Below are positions 1 through 6,611 of a stretch of 19,577 nucleotides of DNA, piece after piece. The stretch is from assembly GCA_002496845.1 (NCBI GenBank), contig DALQ01000061.1:1-19577 (forward strand). Direction: 5' to 3'. This stretch comes from Euryarchaeota archaeon UBA495 (GTDB lineage: Archaea > Thermoplasmatota > Poseidoniia > Poseidoniales > Poseidoniaceae). Numbering within the stretch: the stretch's first letter is position 1; each line of letters begins with the position of its first letter. The translations under genes were made by a program, and so were the position numbers. The notes below the pieces were generated by a model. It saw only the letters and a list, made by a program, of their open reading frames with translations. It was not told the DNA's origin and ran no database searches.

Positions 1-463
1 CTGGATGTTCCGCTTCGCCAACATCATTGGCGGGCGTGGGACGCACGGCGTGATCTACGATTTCATCCACAAGCTCATCGCCACGCCGGACCGCTTGGAA
101 GTGCTCGGGGACGGACGACAAGAGAAGTCCTACATGCTGGTTGAGGATTGTGCGGACGCCATGCTCCACGTCATGGACCACTCCGATGAACCGGTCACGC
201 TCATGAACCTCGGAACCGAGGACACCTGCTCAGTCCGACGCATCGGAGAGATCGTCATCGAGGTCATGGGCTTGAACGCGCGCATGGAGTACACCGGTGG
301 CGACCGCGGTTGGGCCGGTGACATCCCAAAGGCTCGGCTGGCCATTGACCGGATGCTTGCCACAGGCTTTTCGCTCACCTGCCACAGCGAAGAAGCCGTC
401 CGAACCACGGCGACCCTGCTCTTCGAGGAAATTGCTGGTTCACGCGTTGGGACTCAGGATTGA
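1..463 (+). CDS. NAD-dependent epimerase/dehydratase, C-terminal part (5' end outside window)
   Basis: The frame is open from base 2 and its beginning lies upstream of the window; an internal ATG at 5 is not the true start. The visible ~153 residues match the C-terminal part of extended short-chain dehydrogenase/reductases acting on nucleotide sugars (UDP-glucose 4-epimerase type): an RFANIIGGR segment near the substrate pocket, then LEVLGDGRQEKSY followed by VEDCADAM, the conserved hallmark of this family. The NAD-binding Rossmann half and the catalytic YxxxK would be upstream and are not seen. Exact substrate cannot be told. Such enzymes usually supply sugars for glycans, which would fit the surface-protein genes nearby. 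The stop TGA (461-463) overlaps the TTG start of the next gene, suggesting cotranscription and coupled translation. Confidence 0.88.
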   Translation, partial: WMFRFANIIGGRGTHGVIYDFIHKLIATPDRLEVLGDGRQEKSYMLVEDCADAMLHVMDHSDEPVTLMNLGTEDTCSVRRIGEIVIEVMGLNARMEYTGGDRGWAGDIPKARLAIDRMLATGFSLTCHSEEAVRTTATLLFEEIAGSRVGTQD

Positions 464-1164
464 TATCCGACGGCATGCCCCCTTGGCTCATGCGCTTGCA
501 TGAAGACGAAGCCGCTGGAATCACCGACAGCCCGCTTTTGATGGTCTCTGCCTTGGTCATGGCCGGTTTGATGGTCGTCGCCATCACAGCAGATCCAGTG
601 GCCACGGGAACCGATGTCGGTGACCGTGCGCCAGAGCTTGTTTCGCAGGCTTACGACGGTGCGGGTTGGGCCACGTTCAACCTTGAATCCTACTTTGATG
701 AGTCGTGGGTCGAGGGCGAGCCCGGTTCCTGGATCATCCTCGAATTCATGGACACCGATTGCCCGTATTGCGTCAACAGCGCTGAAAAGATGGGTGATTG
801 GGACGCCGTGTTCGACGCCGCCAACCCCGAATGGGGCAATGAAGACGTTCAGGTCATCGCCGTCGTGGCTGAACTGAACATCGATGGCCATGATTCCTCC
901 CGCGAAGAAATCCAAGCCTTCCGTGACAAGACTGCGGGCTACACCTGCGCAAAGCAGGAGTGCAACGCACGCAACGGAGCCGCCCACAACTTCCCCTACG
1001 TGGATGACCTCGGTCTGGACGCCATGGACGATTGGGACGTTCGAGGGACGCCAACCTACTTCGTGATTCAACCCGACGGAATCATCGCGTGGAACAGCGA
1101 CAACACCGGGCGGTTTACCGACGCGGGTGAGGCGGTCGCCACCCTCGCGGTGGTGGATGCTTGA
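460..1164 (+). CDS. Membrane-anchored thioredoxin-like (DsbA/TlpA-type) oxidoreductase
   Basis: The 234-residue protein has one hydrophobic segment at about 25-44, so the thioredoxin domain probably faces outside the membrane. The active site is C101-P-Y-C104 after a beta strand (WIILEF), and the cis-proline loop GTPTYFV (Pro198) is present, so both halves of the thioredoxin signature are intact. A second cysteine pair, C163 and C168, lies in the insert between them. The start is taken as TTG 460, overlapping the upstream stop in TTGA; ATG 475 would give a protein five residues shorter with the anchor intact. The next gene, a VKOR homologue overlapping by 4 bases, is the natural electron acceptor, so the role inferred is disulfide formation or isomerisation in exported proteins. 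The dithiol chemistry is well supported; the client proteins are unknown. Confidence 0.85.
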   Translation: MISDGMPPWLMRLHEDEAAGITDSPLLMVSALVMAGLMVVAITADPVATGTDVGDRAPELVSQAYDGAGWATFNLESYFDESWVEGEPGSWIILEFMDTDCPYCVNSAEKMGDWDAVFDAANPEWGNEDVQVIAVVAELNIDGHDSSREEIQAFRDKTAGYTCAKQECNARNGAAHNFPYVDDLGLDAMDDWDVRGTPTYFVIQPDGIIAWNSDNTGRFTDAGEAVATLAVVDA

Positions 1165-1802
1165 ATGCAAACCTCATTCTGGCGTTCGAGTCCCTTCCCA
1201 TGTTGGTTGGGTTCCTGCTGACCCTTCCTGTTGGAGGAAAATTGGTTCAGCCGGTTGTGAAGGTCTGGCCCTCTTTGATGTCGCCACGCGGCCGCATGAC
1301 CGCCGGTCTGGTTCTCATCTGCCTTTCCGGTCTGGTGATTGCAACGCACACATTCTGGATCCACGAAAAGATCACAGGAACGGCAACGTCCTTCTGCGCC
1401 AGCGATTCCATCTTTTCCTGCGATGACGTCATCGGGCACGAGACCTACGGCTATGCTCCAATCATCGGCCAACCTTGGGGCCTCATTGGGATGGGCGTCT
1501 TTGCGGCTCTGTTGTATGCTGCCATGATGGTGCAAAAAGAGCCCGATGCGCAAAGCCGTACGCGCATGCTGCAACTGCTGATGGTGTTCAGCGGTGGCGG
1601 CATTCCTGTGATTGCTCTGCTCATTTCCTACGAAGTGCAGATCGAGAAATTATGCCAGTACTGCACCATGGCTCATCTGGCCAACGTCTTGGTGTTGGTG
1701 ACCTCGTTCCGCATGTTCCGCGCCACGCAAAGCGACGCATGGAGCCTCATGGCCAAAACGGACCTTTCGCGGGAACCAAAGAAGATCGACGAAGCCGAGT
1801 GA
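1161..1802 (+). CDS. Vitamin K epoxide reductase (VKOR) family protein
   Basis: Integral membrane quinone-dependent thiol oxidase that re-oxidises thioredoxin-like partners. With the TTG start it has 213 residues and about five hydrophobic segments (roughly 5-25, 48-65, 103-123, 138-157, 170-183). All four family cysteines are present: C79 and C87 in the extracytoplasmic loop, with the same seven-residue spacing as the human C43/C51 pair, and C165-Q-Y-C168 as the CXXC at the quinone site. The TTG start at 1161 overlaps the upstream stop (TTGA) and follows a GGTGGTGG run at 1149-1156 that could act as a ribosome site. The alternative ATG at 1200 would cut into the first hydrophobic segment. 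Fusion or adjacency of VKOR with thioredoxin-like proteins is known in bacteria and archaea; here they are adjacent and overlapping. Confidence 0.88.
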   Translation: MNANLILAFESLPMLVGFLLTLPVGGKLVQPVVKVWPSLMSPRGRMTAGLVLICLSGLVIATHTFWIHEKITGTATSFCASDSIFSCDDVIGHETYGYAPIIGQPWGLIGMGVFAALLYAAMMVQKEPDAQSRTRMLQLLMVFSGGGIPVIALLISYEVQIEKLCQYCTMAHLANVLVLVTSFRMFRATQSDAWSLMAKTDLSREPKKIDEAE

Positions 1803-2066
1803 TCAGGGGACTGCGTCACCTGCATGTGCCAGGTCGCCAAGCTCTTCGACGGCTTCGAGGCGAACCACCGTGATCTCCAAGTGACCGGCGTCGGGGTACT
1901 CGGCCCTGATTTCTTCGATGAGGGCTTCCCTGACGCCGTCAGGGTCCTCTGCGAGGAGGAGGCTCAAGTGCCGTGAACGCTCTGAACCCTGTTCCACGAC
2001 GTACTCAACGATCCACTCGCTGGATGAGCCTTCTTCCCACACCACGTCCCAACCGTTTTGTTCCAT
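1803..2066 (-). CDS. Small acidic hypothetical protein (87 aa)
   Basis: I do not recognise the family. The protein is acidic, without cysteines, signal peptide or membrane segment, and its pattern of strands flanking a long amphipathic helix (about residues 42-56) suggests a compact alpha/beta fold. It is supported as a gene by an ATG start placed 26 bases downstream of a TATA-like box, by the clean tail-to-tail fit with the VKOR gene (no base between the two stop codons), and by residue composition typical of the neighbouring proteins. It lies downstream of the secreted thioredoxin-fold gene on the same strand, but its own promoter suggests separate expression. Function unknown. Confidence 0.65.
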   Translation of the reverse strand: MEQNGWDVVWEEGSSSEWIVEYVVEQGSERSRHLSLLLAEDPDGVREALIEEIRAEYPDAGHLEITVVRLEAVEELGDLAHAGDAVP

Positions 2067-2087
2067 GATACTACATCAGCACGGCGA

Positions 2088-2095
2088 GATATAGA
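2088..2095 (-). promoter_or_regulatory. TATA box for the 87-aa gene (leaderless-type promoter)
   Basis: On the minus strand the sequence reads CAAACCTCTATATCTCG. The CTATAT core (2089-2094) is centred about 26 bases before the ATG at 2066, the spacing expected when an archaeal transcript starts at or next to the start codon. The surrounding gap (2067-2159) is the most AT-rich stretch of this part of the window. Confidence 0.55.
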
Positions 2096-2138
2096 GGTTT
2101 GCTCTGAAAGCGCACGAAATCCCCCGAAAGTGGTAGAA

Positions 2139-2150
2139 GAATTACAATTC
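2139..2150. repeat. Short inverted repeat in the gap 2067-2159
   Basis: GAATT-AC-AATTC is a perfect 5-base inverted repeat with a 2-base spacer, just downstream of the stop of the secreted thioredoxin-fold gene. On the minus strand it is followed by a pyrimidine-rich run, so it may contribute to 3' end formation. The stem is too short to call a terminator with confidence. Confidence 0.25.
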
Positions 2151-2159
2151 CGGGTGGAA

Positions 2160-3119
2160 TCATTCTTCTTCCGAATTCTTTCTTCCGGATTCCGACACAT
2201 TTTTTGGCCAAACGGCCACCGCAACGCCGCCAGCGAGCATGGCTGCGGCCAAGGCCCATCGGTAGTCTGCGCCTGTGGCCACAGAAGAGGGTCGTACGGC
2301 GAGTTCCACGGCGCCCGCACTGTGGGTGGTCGTGGAATTTGACAGGTTCGCGTCCGCGATTTCATCGACGAGCATCAGGCTGAAGGGAATCTGTTCGTCC
2401 CACGCCATTGAGGCGTGCAGGTTGGCGTCAACCTGCAGAGCACAGTTGGCGTCGCAGACGTGGGACCACATGCCAGCCGAATCCAAGGTGTGGAGTTCCA
2501 CCAACACCCGGTCGTACGTGCTGCCTTTCACGGCCTCAACCCCAAAGGACGCTGGACGTTGATCGTGTGCGAGCACCATGAGGGTCAATTGCTTGCCTTC
2601 GGTCACCTCAGGAGCCGTCAGTTCAAGGTGAACGGTCGAACCGTCGCGCGTGGCCACGAAACCAAGGTCCGGTCGAGCGGACCGGCTGGATTCGAGTTCC
2701 AACATCCTTCGGGTCACGTCAGGCCACACCTCTGGCCCAACAAGAGGAGGTTCGCCTTCGACGAGGAAGGCCGGTGTTTGTCCGAGGTCGTCATGGACGC
2801 TGCGCCAGCGGTCCAGCCGTGCTTCTGAGGCGTTGGTGGCCACCCCGTCTTGGCCGTCCTGTGGGTGAAGCGACACCAAAGCCAAGCGCGACCCGTGTCG
2901 GTCTGCGACTTCCGCGAGGTACGGGTCGATGTCGGCGCAGGTCGAGCACCATGTGGCGGTCATCTCTTCGACCAAGACGGTGGTCCGACCTTCGACCGTG
3001 AGGTCTTCTCCATCGATCAACGCGTCCACTCGAAGGGCAGCCGCTTGAGGCGCAGACCCAAGGAGCATGAGGACGAGCATGACGGCGAGCATGGTTCGGC
3101 CTGCCCGTGCGCCGCCCAT
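2160..3119 (-). CDS. Secreted thioredoxin-fold protein with C-terminal membrane anchor
   Basis: The 319-residue protein starts at ATG 3119; the open frame runs further upstream, but only this start gives a signal peptide (hydrophobic core about 10-21, cleavage near 28) and avoids overlap with the divergent methyltransferase gene. A thioredoxin fold occupies about residues 45-140: a VLVEEMTATWC strand leading to C58-S-T-C61, and a QTPAFLV cis-proline loop (Pro116). A second, probably beta-rich domain (150-280) carries C222 and C226. A transmembrane helix (about 287-304) precedes a short charged tail, so the protein is tethered outside the membrane. The active-site region resembles Omp28/TlpA-like proteins. 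It is probably a disulfide reductase or isomerase working with the nearby VKOR pair; the substrate is unknown. Confidence 0.78.
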   Translation of the reverse strand: MGGARAGRTMLAVMLVLMLLGSAPQAAALRVDALIDGEDLTVEGRTTVLVEEMTATWCSTCADIDPYLAEVADRHGSRLALVSLHPQDGQDGVATNASEARLDRWRSVHDDLGQTPAFLVEGEPPLVGPEVWPDVTRRMLELESSRSARPDLGFVATRDGSTVHLELTAPEVTEGKQLTLMVLAHDQRPASFGVEAVKGSTYDRVLVELHTLDSAGMWSHVCDANCALQVDANLHASMAWDEQIPFSLMLVDEIADANLSNSTTTHSAGAVELAVRPSSVATGADYRWALAAAMLAGGVAVAVWPKNVSESGRKNSEEE

Positions 3120-3215
3120 GGTCGACGGGGGGCGGCGGTGGTGAAGAAGGCTCGTTGAACCCAGCGCGAAGGGGAGCCTTCTTGACGGCTCCTCGTGCAG
3201 CCACACACGAGGTCC

Positions 3216-3941
3216 ATGGCTGAGCACTGGGTTGAGAACCACCGCCGCGACAGCTGGCGGCGTCAAGCCAAAGCGGGCGGCTATCGCGCCCGCTCGGCGT
3301 TCAAACTCAAGCAAATTCAGCAACGGTTTGAGCTTCTTCGTGAAGGGGACGTGGTGTTGGACGTCGGCTGCCATCCAGGTGGATGGACGCAGGTTGCCGT
3401 CGAGGAGGTCGGGGAGTCTGGGACCGTCATCGGAATCGACCTGATGGCCAGCCAACCGGTTGATGGAGCCACCCTGCTCACGGGAGACGTCACGGACCCT
3501 CTGATTCAATCGCGCCTGCTCGAGGTCTTGGACGGGCGAGAGATCAACGCCATCGTCTCCGATATTTCTCCGGACATCACGGGGAACTGGGACATCGACC
3601 AGAGCGTTGCGATGTCCCTTGTGGCCATGGTGTTTGATTTCGGATTGCCTCGCTTGGCAGCTGGCGGGACCTTCGTCACCAAGATGTTCCAAGGCGTCGG
3701 TGTGGAGGAACTGATCGCCGAGGTCCGCCCTCACTTCTCGAAGGTGCGGCGCTTTTCCCCCGAAGCCAGTCGGAATTCATCTTCTGAAGTGTACCTGGTG
3801 TGTCGCAATCATACTCCTTGGGGTGCGCCAGAAACGCCCGTTTCCGAGCGCTATGAGGCGTCGCTGGGCAAGCGGCTCAACGGTGAATCGATCGACGTCG
3901 AACCCACCGCCACGCGCTTCAAGGTGCACCGACGCGGCTGA
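3216..3941 (+). CDS. rlmE: 23S rRNA (uridine-2'-O-)-methyltransferase, RlmE/FtsJ family
   Basis: SAM-dependent 2'-O-ribose methyltransferase, predicted to act on the A-loop of large-subunit rRNA (E. coli U2552). With the ATG at 3216 it has 241 residues, slightly longer than the E. coli enzyme, with a C-terminal extension of about 40 residues after the core. SAM motif I is DVGCHPGGW (49-57). The catalytic K-D-K-E tetrad is complete: K30 (in FKL), D116 (VSDISPD), K156 (TKMFQG) and E191 (SSEVYLV). A GTG at 3195 is in frame but adds seven residues of no family character. It is divergent from the secreted thioredoxin-fold gene with 96 bases between; no convincing TATA box was seen there. The OB-fold gene follows after 42 bases. 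Confidence 0.92.
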   Translation: MAEHWVENHRRDSWRRQAKAGGYRARSAFKLKQIQQRFELLREGDVVLDVGCHPGGWTQVAVEEVGESGTVIGIDLMASQPVDGATLLTGDVTDPLIQSRLLEVLDGREINAIVSDISPDITGNWDIDQSVAMSLVAMVFDFGLPRLAAGGTFVTKMFQGVGVEELIAEVRPHFSKVRRFSPEASRNSSSEVYLVCRNHTPWGAPETPVSERYEASLGKRLNGESIDVEPTATRFKVHRRG

Positions 3942-3983
3942 CAACGGCGACTTTGAAATCGGTAAAGGCGATGTTTGGGGGCC

Positions 3984-4301
3984 ATGGTGCCACCGAAGAT
4001 GACCATTGCAGACCTCGAACCTGACCGCCCCGTGATGGATCTTGACTTGGTCGTGCTTCGTCGGTACCCTGCGAGGAACGTCGTTGGTCGAAAGTACTCG
4101 GGTTTGATGGCTGCTGCTTGCGCAAGGGATCGCTCAGGCGTGGTTGGTCTGCTGCTGTGGGGCGATGACGTCCATCGAATTCGTCCCGGTCATGCCATCC
4201 GTGTCGAACGCGGATGGTGCCGGGCACGTGATGGGGCGTTGGTGGTCAGCACGGGCAAGCATGGCCGATTGCGACTCATGGAGCCCTCAACAACTCGCTG
4301 A
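3984..4301 (+). CDS. OB-fold nucleic-acid-binding protein (RPA-like, single domain)
   Basis: With the ATG at 3984 the protein has 105 residues; ATG 3999 is an equally possible start, and TTG 3975 also exists. The pattern of a central GVVGLLLWGDDVHRIRPGHAIRV stretch (about 52-74), here given only as position and character, followed by a C-terminal STGKHGRLRL strand, is typical of the OB fold in archaeal replication-protein-A-related single-stranded DNA-binding proteins. Only one OB domain and no zinc finger are present, so it is an accessory or RNA-binding version rather than full RPA. It lies between an rRNA methyltransferase and translation genes, which makes an RNA role just as plausible as a DNA role. 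Confidence 0.7.
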   Translation: MVPPKMTIADLEPDRPVMDLDLVVLRRYPARNVVGRKYSGLMAAACARDRSGVVGLLLWGDDVHRIRPGHAIRVERGWCRARDGALVVSTGKHGRLRLMEPSTTR

Positions 4302-4305
4302 GGAA

Positions 4306-4314
4306 GCATAAAGA
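4306..4314 (+). promoter_or_regulatory. Possible TATA box before the zinc-ribbon/EF-1 beta pair
   Basis: The sequence GCATAAAGAG is the only AT-rich hexamer in the 46-base gap after the OB-fold gene. Transcription starting about 26 bases downstream would leave a leader of roughly 12 bases that includes the ribosome site before ATG 4348. Confidence 0.35.
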
Positions 4315-4339
4315 GGGGTGAGCCGTGGCCGGAACATCC

Positions 4340-4345
4340 GAGGTG
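4340..4345 (+). promoter_or_regulatory. Shine-Dalgarno site deciding the zinc-ribbon start
   Basis: GAGGTG lies two bases before ATG 4348 and five before ATG 4351. It argues for one of these two starts over the upstream in-frame GTG at 4318. Confidence 0.5.
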
Positions 4346-4347
4346 GC

Positions 4348-4518
4348 ATGATGAGCGAGAGGGCAACGACCTGCAGCACGTCCGGAATTCCTCTGACCGA
4401 GGAAGGATCAACCAGCTTCCCATGCCCGGGATGCGGCGACCCTATTGGTCGCAGCCCCCGAGCCCGCAACCAAGGCGTCGTCTACGTCTGCCCGTCATGC
4501 GGATTCCAAGGACCCTGA
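4348..4518 (+). CDS. Small zinc-ribbon protein of the archaeal HVO_2753-like family
   Basis: The 56-residue protein ends in CPSCGFQGP and has a middle CPGCG, which with its place immediately before EF-1 beta identifies the small archaeal zinc-finger family predicted to bind RNA or take part in translation. Family members normally carry four CxxC-type knuckles forming two zinc sites. Here the first knuckle is C9-S-T-S and the third is replaced by GRSPRARN, so only C26/C29 and C48/C51 remain as complete pairs. One zinc site is therefore intact and the other appears lost. The start is ATG 4348 (or 4351) from the GAGGTG site. Its TGA overlaps the ribosome site of the EF-1 beta gene, indicating one operon. 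Confidence 0.8.
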   Translation: MMSERATTCSTSGIPLTEEGSTSFPCPGCGDPIGRSPRARNQGVVYVCPSCGFQGP

Positions 4519-4523
4519 GGTGA
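4517..4523 (+). promoter_or_regulatory. Shine-Dalgarno site of the EF-1 beta gene
   Basis: GAGGTGA overlaps the stop codon of the zinc-ribbon gene and sits four bases before ATG 4528. The arrangement indicates re-initiation on a shared transcript. Confidence 0.6.
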
Positions 4524-4527
4524 AATC

Positions 4528-4800
4528 ATGGGCGAAGTTGTGATGACATACAAGGTCAACCCTCACACTGATGTCGAAGACGTCGACCCAGATGCGATCG
4601 CGGAAACCATCCGTGGTTTTGCTGACGATGTGTATGACGTTCAGGCCGTTGAAATCAAGCCTCTCGCGTTTGGTCTTCGTTTCGTGCAGGTGCACGTCAA
4701 GATGAACGATGGCGCAGGCCTTCCCGACGTCTTCGAAGCGCGCATGGCGGAAATTCACGGCGTGGGCGAAATCGAAGTCATCTCGATGGGCCTCATTTGA
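4528..4800 (+). CDS. ef1b: Elongation factor 1-beta (aEF1B)
   Basis: Guanine-nucleotide exchange factor that reloads EF-1 alpha with GTP during translation. The 90-residue length matches archaeal aEF1B. The protein begins GEVVMTYKVNP, contains the family's IKPLAFGL segment (about residues 48-55) and ends with GVGEIEVISMGLI, the conserved C-terminal strand. The fold is the ferredoxin-like C-terminal domain of eukaryotic EF-1 beta alone. It is the second gene of a two-gene unit with the zinc-ribbon protein, a pairing known across archaea. A 64-base gap separates it from the convergent truD. Confidence 0.95.
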   Translation: MGEVVMTYKVNPHTDVEDVDPDAIAETIRGFADDVYDVQAVEIKPLAFGLRFVQVHVKMNDGAGLPDVFEARMAEIHGVGEIEVISMGLI

Positions 4801-4836
4801 GCAGGGGCGTTTTGCCGCTGACCGCTTGATACCCTT

Positions 4837-4848
4837 GAGCAAACGCTC
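4837..4848. terminator. Weak hairpin between convergent EF-1 beta and truD
   Basis: GAGC-AAAC-GCTC forms a short stem, extendable by two G-U pairs, in the 64-base tail-to-tail gap (4801-4864). No long T run follows on either strand, so this is at best a weak aid to termination. Confidence 0.2.
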
Positions 4849-4864
4849 GGTGCGATGATTTGCC

Positions 4865-6271
4865 TCAACCGAGATGGTTCAGCGGGGCCATCATGAATTC
4901 ACGAAGCAAGGTGGTGGCGTAGGCTCCACTCGAGAGGGTGAATCGGAACTTGACGCAGGCGCCTTCGGGGTGCCATCGATCGCCTTCACGCGGGCCTTCA
5001 GACCAGCGTCCATCGAGCGTGCCCTCGCTGGCCTTGGGAACCGTTTCCCAGGTGAATTCCTTGAATCCGGTCACCAGTGCACGACGGGTGCCCTTGGTCG
5101 ACAGCCGTGGGATCTCATTGACCGTCCACGTCGCGCCCTCAAGCCCCATCGCGTCCATGACGCCAGCCTCGATGGAACCGGGATGGCCTTCGCAGGTGCT
5201 CACGTCTGATCCGGGCAAAGGGCCGGTCACGGTCAGTCGTCCGAGGTTGCAGTTCCGTGCGATGCGGTCGGCCGTTCGTCCTTGAACAGTCACGCAGCCC
5301 TTGGCTTCGAGTTGGCCGCGTTCGTCGACCCGGCCCACCAAATCTCCTTCCACCGGTGTGGCGAGGGGCAACCCCTCTTCCAAACGTGCGTGAAGGGCGC
5401 GGTTGAAGACCACGGACTGCAATGCGTGCACCGTCATCAGTTGGAGGTTGTTCGGGAGTCGTCGGAAGGCGCCGACGTGGTCGTCGGGTTTCTCAAGAAG
5501 GTGGGTGGCCATGCGCCGCTCGAAATCCATCCAGCCGGGGCATGCTTCGATGACTTCCTCAGAAATTCCGTCTTCCCTGATGCGAGCGCGGAATGCGGCA
5601 ACATCGGGAGCCTCGCCCGCACCGGGCATCGACAAGTAGGTCATCACGGCCTCGTCAAAGCGACCGGCAATGACGTGGCGACCGACTTCTGCGGTAACCG
5701 GACGGCCGGATCCAAAGCGCTGCGGTCCAATCCAATTCGGGAACCGTTCTGGGCCAAGGGTTGCTTCCAACTCGCCGTGAATGCGCTCGATTTCCTTCAT
5801 CGCTTCGTCGTCGCTCATCGGGCTGCCGTCGGCATGGGCGCAGCCTCGCACCGTGATGGTGAAACGGTTGCCGCGGTGGTTTCCGAATCCAATTTTCTGA
5901 TGGGTGCGGCCCAGCACTTCGATGTCGACGTCGGTGAGTTCCACGCCGCTGACTTTGTTGGCGGGTGCGTCGATGACGAAGAGTTGGCGGGTGATGGCGC
6001 GCTTGTCCTTGGTGCCAGCGAAGAAAATGCGCTCCTTGGGAATCCCCACGGCTTTCGCCAATCGTGCGATGAACCGGTTGGTTTCCCAGTTTCTTAGGGT
6101 GATGCGAGCGACGGTAAACCGCCCTCGTTGGTCCATGTTGAGTTTGGTGGAGAGCTCTTCCACACGGAAGTCTTCGACCCTCGTCTTGACCAAGCCACCG
6201 ATTCCGTCTGCTTCGGTCGCGTAACCGGTCAAGCCGATGGCTTCAGCGTGGTGTTGTCCAGACGAGGACAC
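4865..6271 (-). CDS. truD: tRNA pseudouridine synthase D
   Basis: Forms pseudouridine at tRNA position 13 (TruD/Pus7 family). The 468-residue protein has the archaeal/eukaryotic layout: an N-terminal GIGGLVKTRVEDF segment (23-35), the catalytic FFAGTKDKRA motif with Asp89 as nucleophile, a GNHRGNRF motif after it, and the inserted TRUD domain starting with NWIGPQRFGSGRP. The GTG start at 6271 is well supported by GGAGG (plus-strand 6281-6285) nine bases before it; no ATG lies at a suitable place. It follows rpo11 by 14 bases, so the two are cotranscribed and the ribosome site overlaps the rpo11 end. The tail faces EF-1 beta. Confidence 0.95.
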   Translation of the reverse strand: MSSSGQHHAEAIGLTGYATEADGIGGLVKTRVEDFRVEELSTKLNMDQRGRFTVARITLRNWETNRFIARLAKAVGIPKERIFFAGTKDKRAITRQLFVIDAPANKVSGVELTDVDIEVLGRTHQKIGFGNHRGNRFTITVRGCAHADGSPMSDDEAMKEIERIHGELEATLGPERFPNWIGPQRFGSGRPVTAEVGRHVIAGRFDEAVMTYLSMPGAGEAPDVAAFRARIREDGISEEVIEACPGWMDFERRMATHLLEKPDDHVGAFRRLPNNLQLMTVHALQSVVFNRALHARLEEGLPLATPVEGDLVGRVDERGQLEAKGCVTVQGRTADRIARNCNLGRLTVTGPLPGSDVSTCEGHPGSIEAGVMDAMGLEGATWTVNEIPRLSTKGTRRALVTGFKEFTWETVPKASEGTLDGRWSEGPREGDRWHPEGACVKFRFTLSSGAYATTLLREFMMAPLNHLG

Positions 6272-6280
6272 GCGGCCCGT

Positions 6281-6285
6281 CCTCC
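6281..6285 (-). promoter_or_regulatory. Shine-Dalgarno site fixing the GTG start of truD
   Basis: On the minus strand GGAGG, within TGAGGAGG, immediately follows the rpo11 stop codon (plus-strand 6286-6288) and stands nine bases before GTG 6271. The spacing and strength decide for this non-ATG start. Confidence 0.7.
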
Positions 6286-6543
6286 TCAGAGGGTGGCGCC
6301 GGAGAATTCTGCGGCGATGGAAGCGACCAACTCGTTCACGACGGTGGCTGGGTCTGCCTTGCCCTTGGTGCGGATGTAGAATTCTGGGTCATCGAGGTCA
6401 GGGTGGCCAGGGAAGTAGTTGGCGTACTCGATTTTGTCATGGTTGTTCAAGCGCTCACGGAGCATCTGAAGCGAGGTGTGACCCTCACCCATGACGCGCA
6501 TCCTGAGTTCTTGGCCTTCGCGGAAAAGCACCTTGATGGGCAT
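6286..6543 (-). CDS. rpo11: DNA-directed RNA polymerase subunit Rpo11 (subunit L)
   Basis: The 85-residue protein is a small alpha-like subunit that pairs with Rpo3 in the polymerase assembly platform. The diagnostic stretch is LDDPEFYIRTKGKADP (about 50-65), preceded by a helix with LRERLNN, as in archaeal RpoL and eukaryotic Rpb11. ATG 6543 is chosen because homologues begin shortly before this point; the open frame continues upstream through sequence of no family character that coincides with an intergenic hairpin region. It is first in an operon with truD and divergent from the MMPL transporter. Confidence 0.93.
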   Translation of the reverse strand: MPIKVLFREGQELRMRVMGEGHTSLQMLRERLNNHDKIEYANYFPGHPDLDDPEFYIRTKGKADPATVVNELVASIAAEFSGATL

Positions 6544-6575
6544 AGGAACGGTCGGTCGACCTGACGGCTCGCTTT

Positions 6576-6590
6576 CAACCCTTCGGGTTG
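6576..6590. repeat. Inverted repeat CAACCC-TTC-GGGTTG
   Basis: A perfect 6-base stem with a 3-base loop. It lies 33 to 47 bases before the rpo11 start, near where the rpo11 transcript would begin. Confidence 0.5.
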
Positions 6591-6596
6591 TATTGG

Positions 6597-6611
6597 GGTG
6601 CTTTTTGCACC
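6597..6611. repeat. Inverted repeat GGTGC-TTTTT-GCACC
   Basis: A perfect 5-base stem with an all-T loop, six bases downstream of the previous repeat. It is placed between the two proposed TATA boxes. Confidence 0.5.

Noticed and set aside
3120..3734. An N-terminal extension of the secreted thioredoxin-fold gene
   Set aside because: The extension is antisense to the RlmE gene and would place the signal peptide in the middle of the protein.
5282..6097. A 271-codon plus-strand open frame inside truD
   Set aside because: TruD is unmistakable on the other strand with its catalytic motif; the antisense translation shows no domain.
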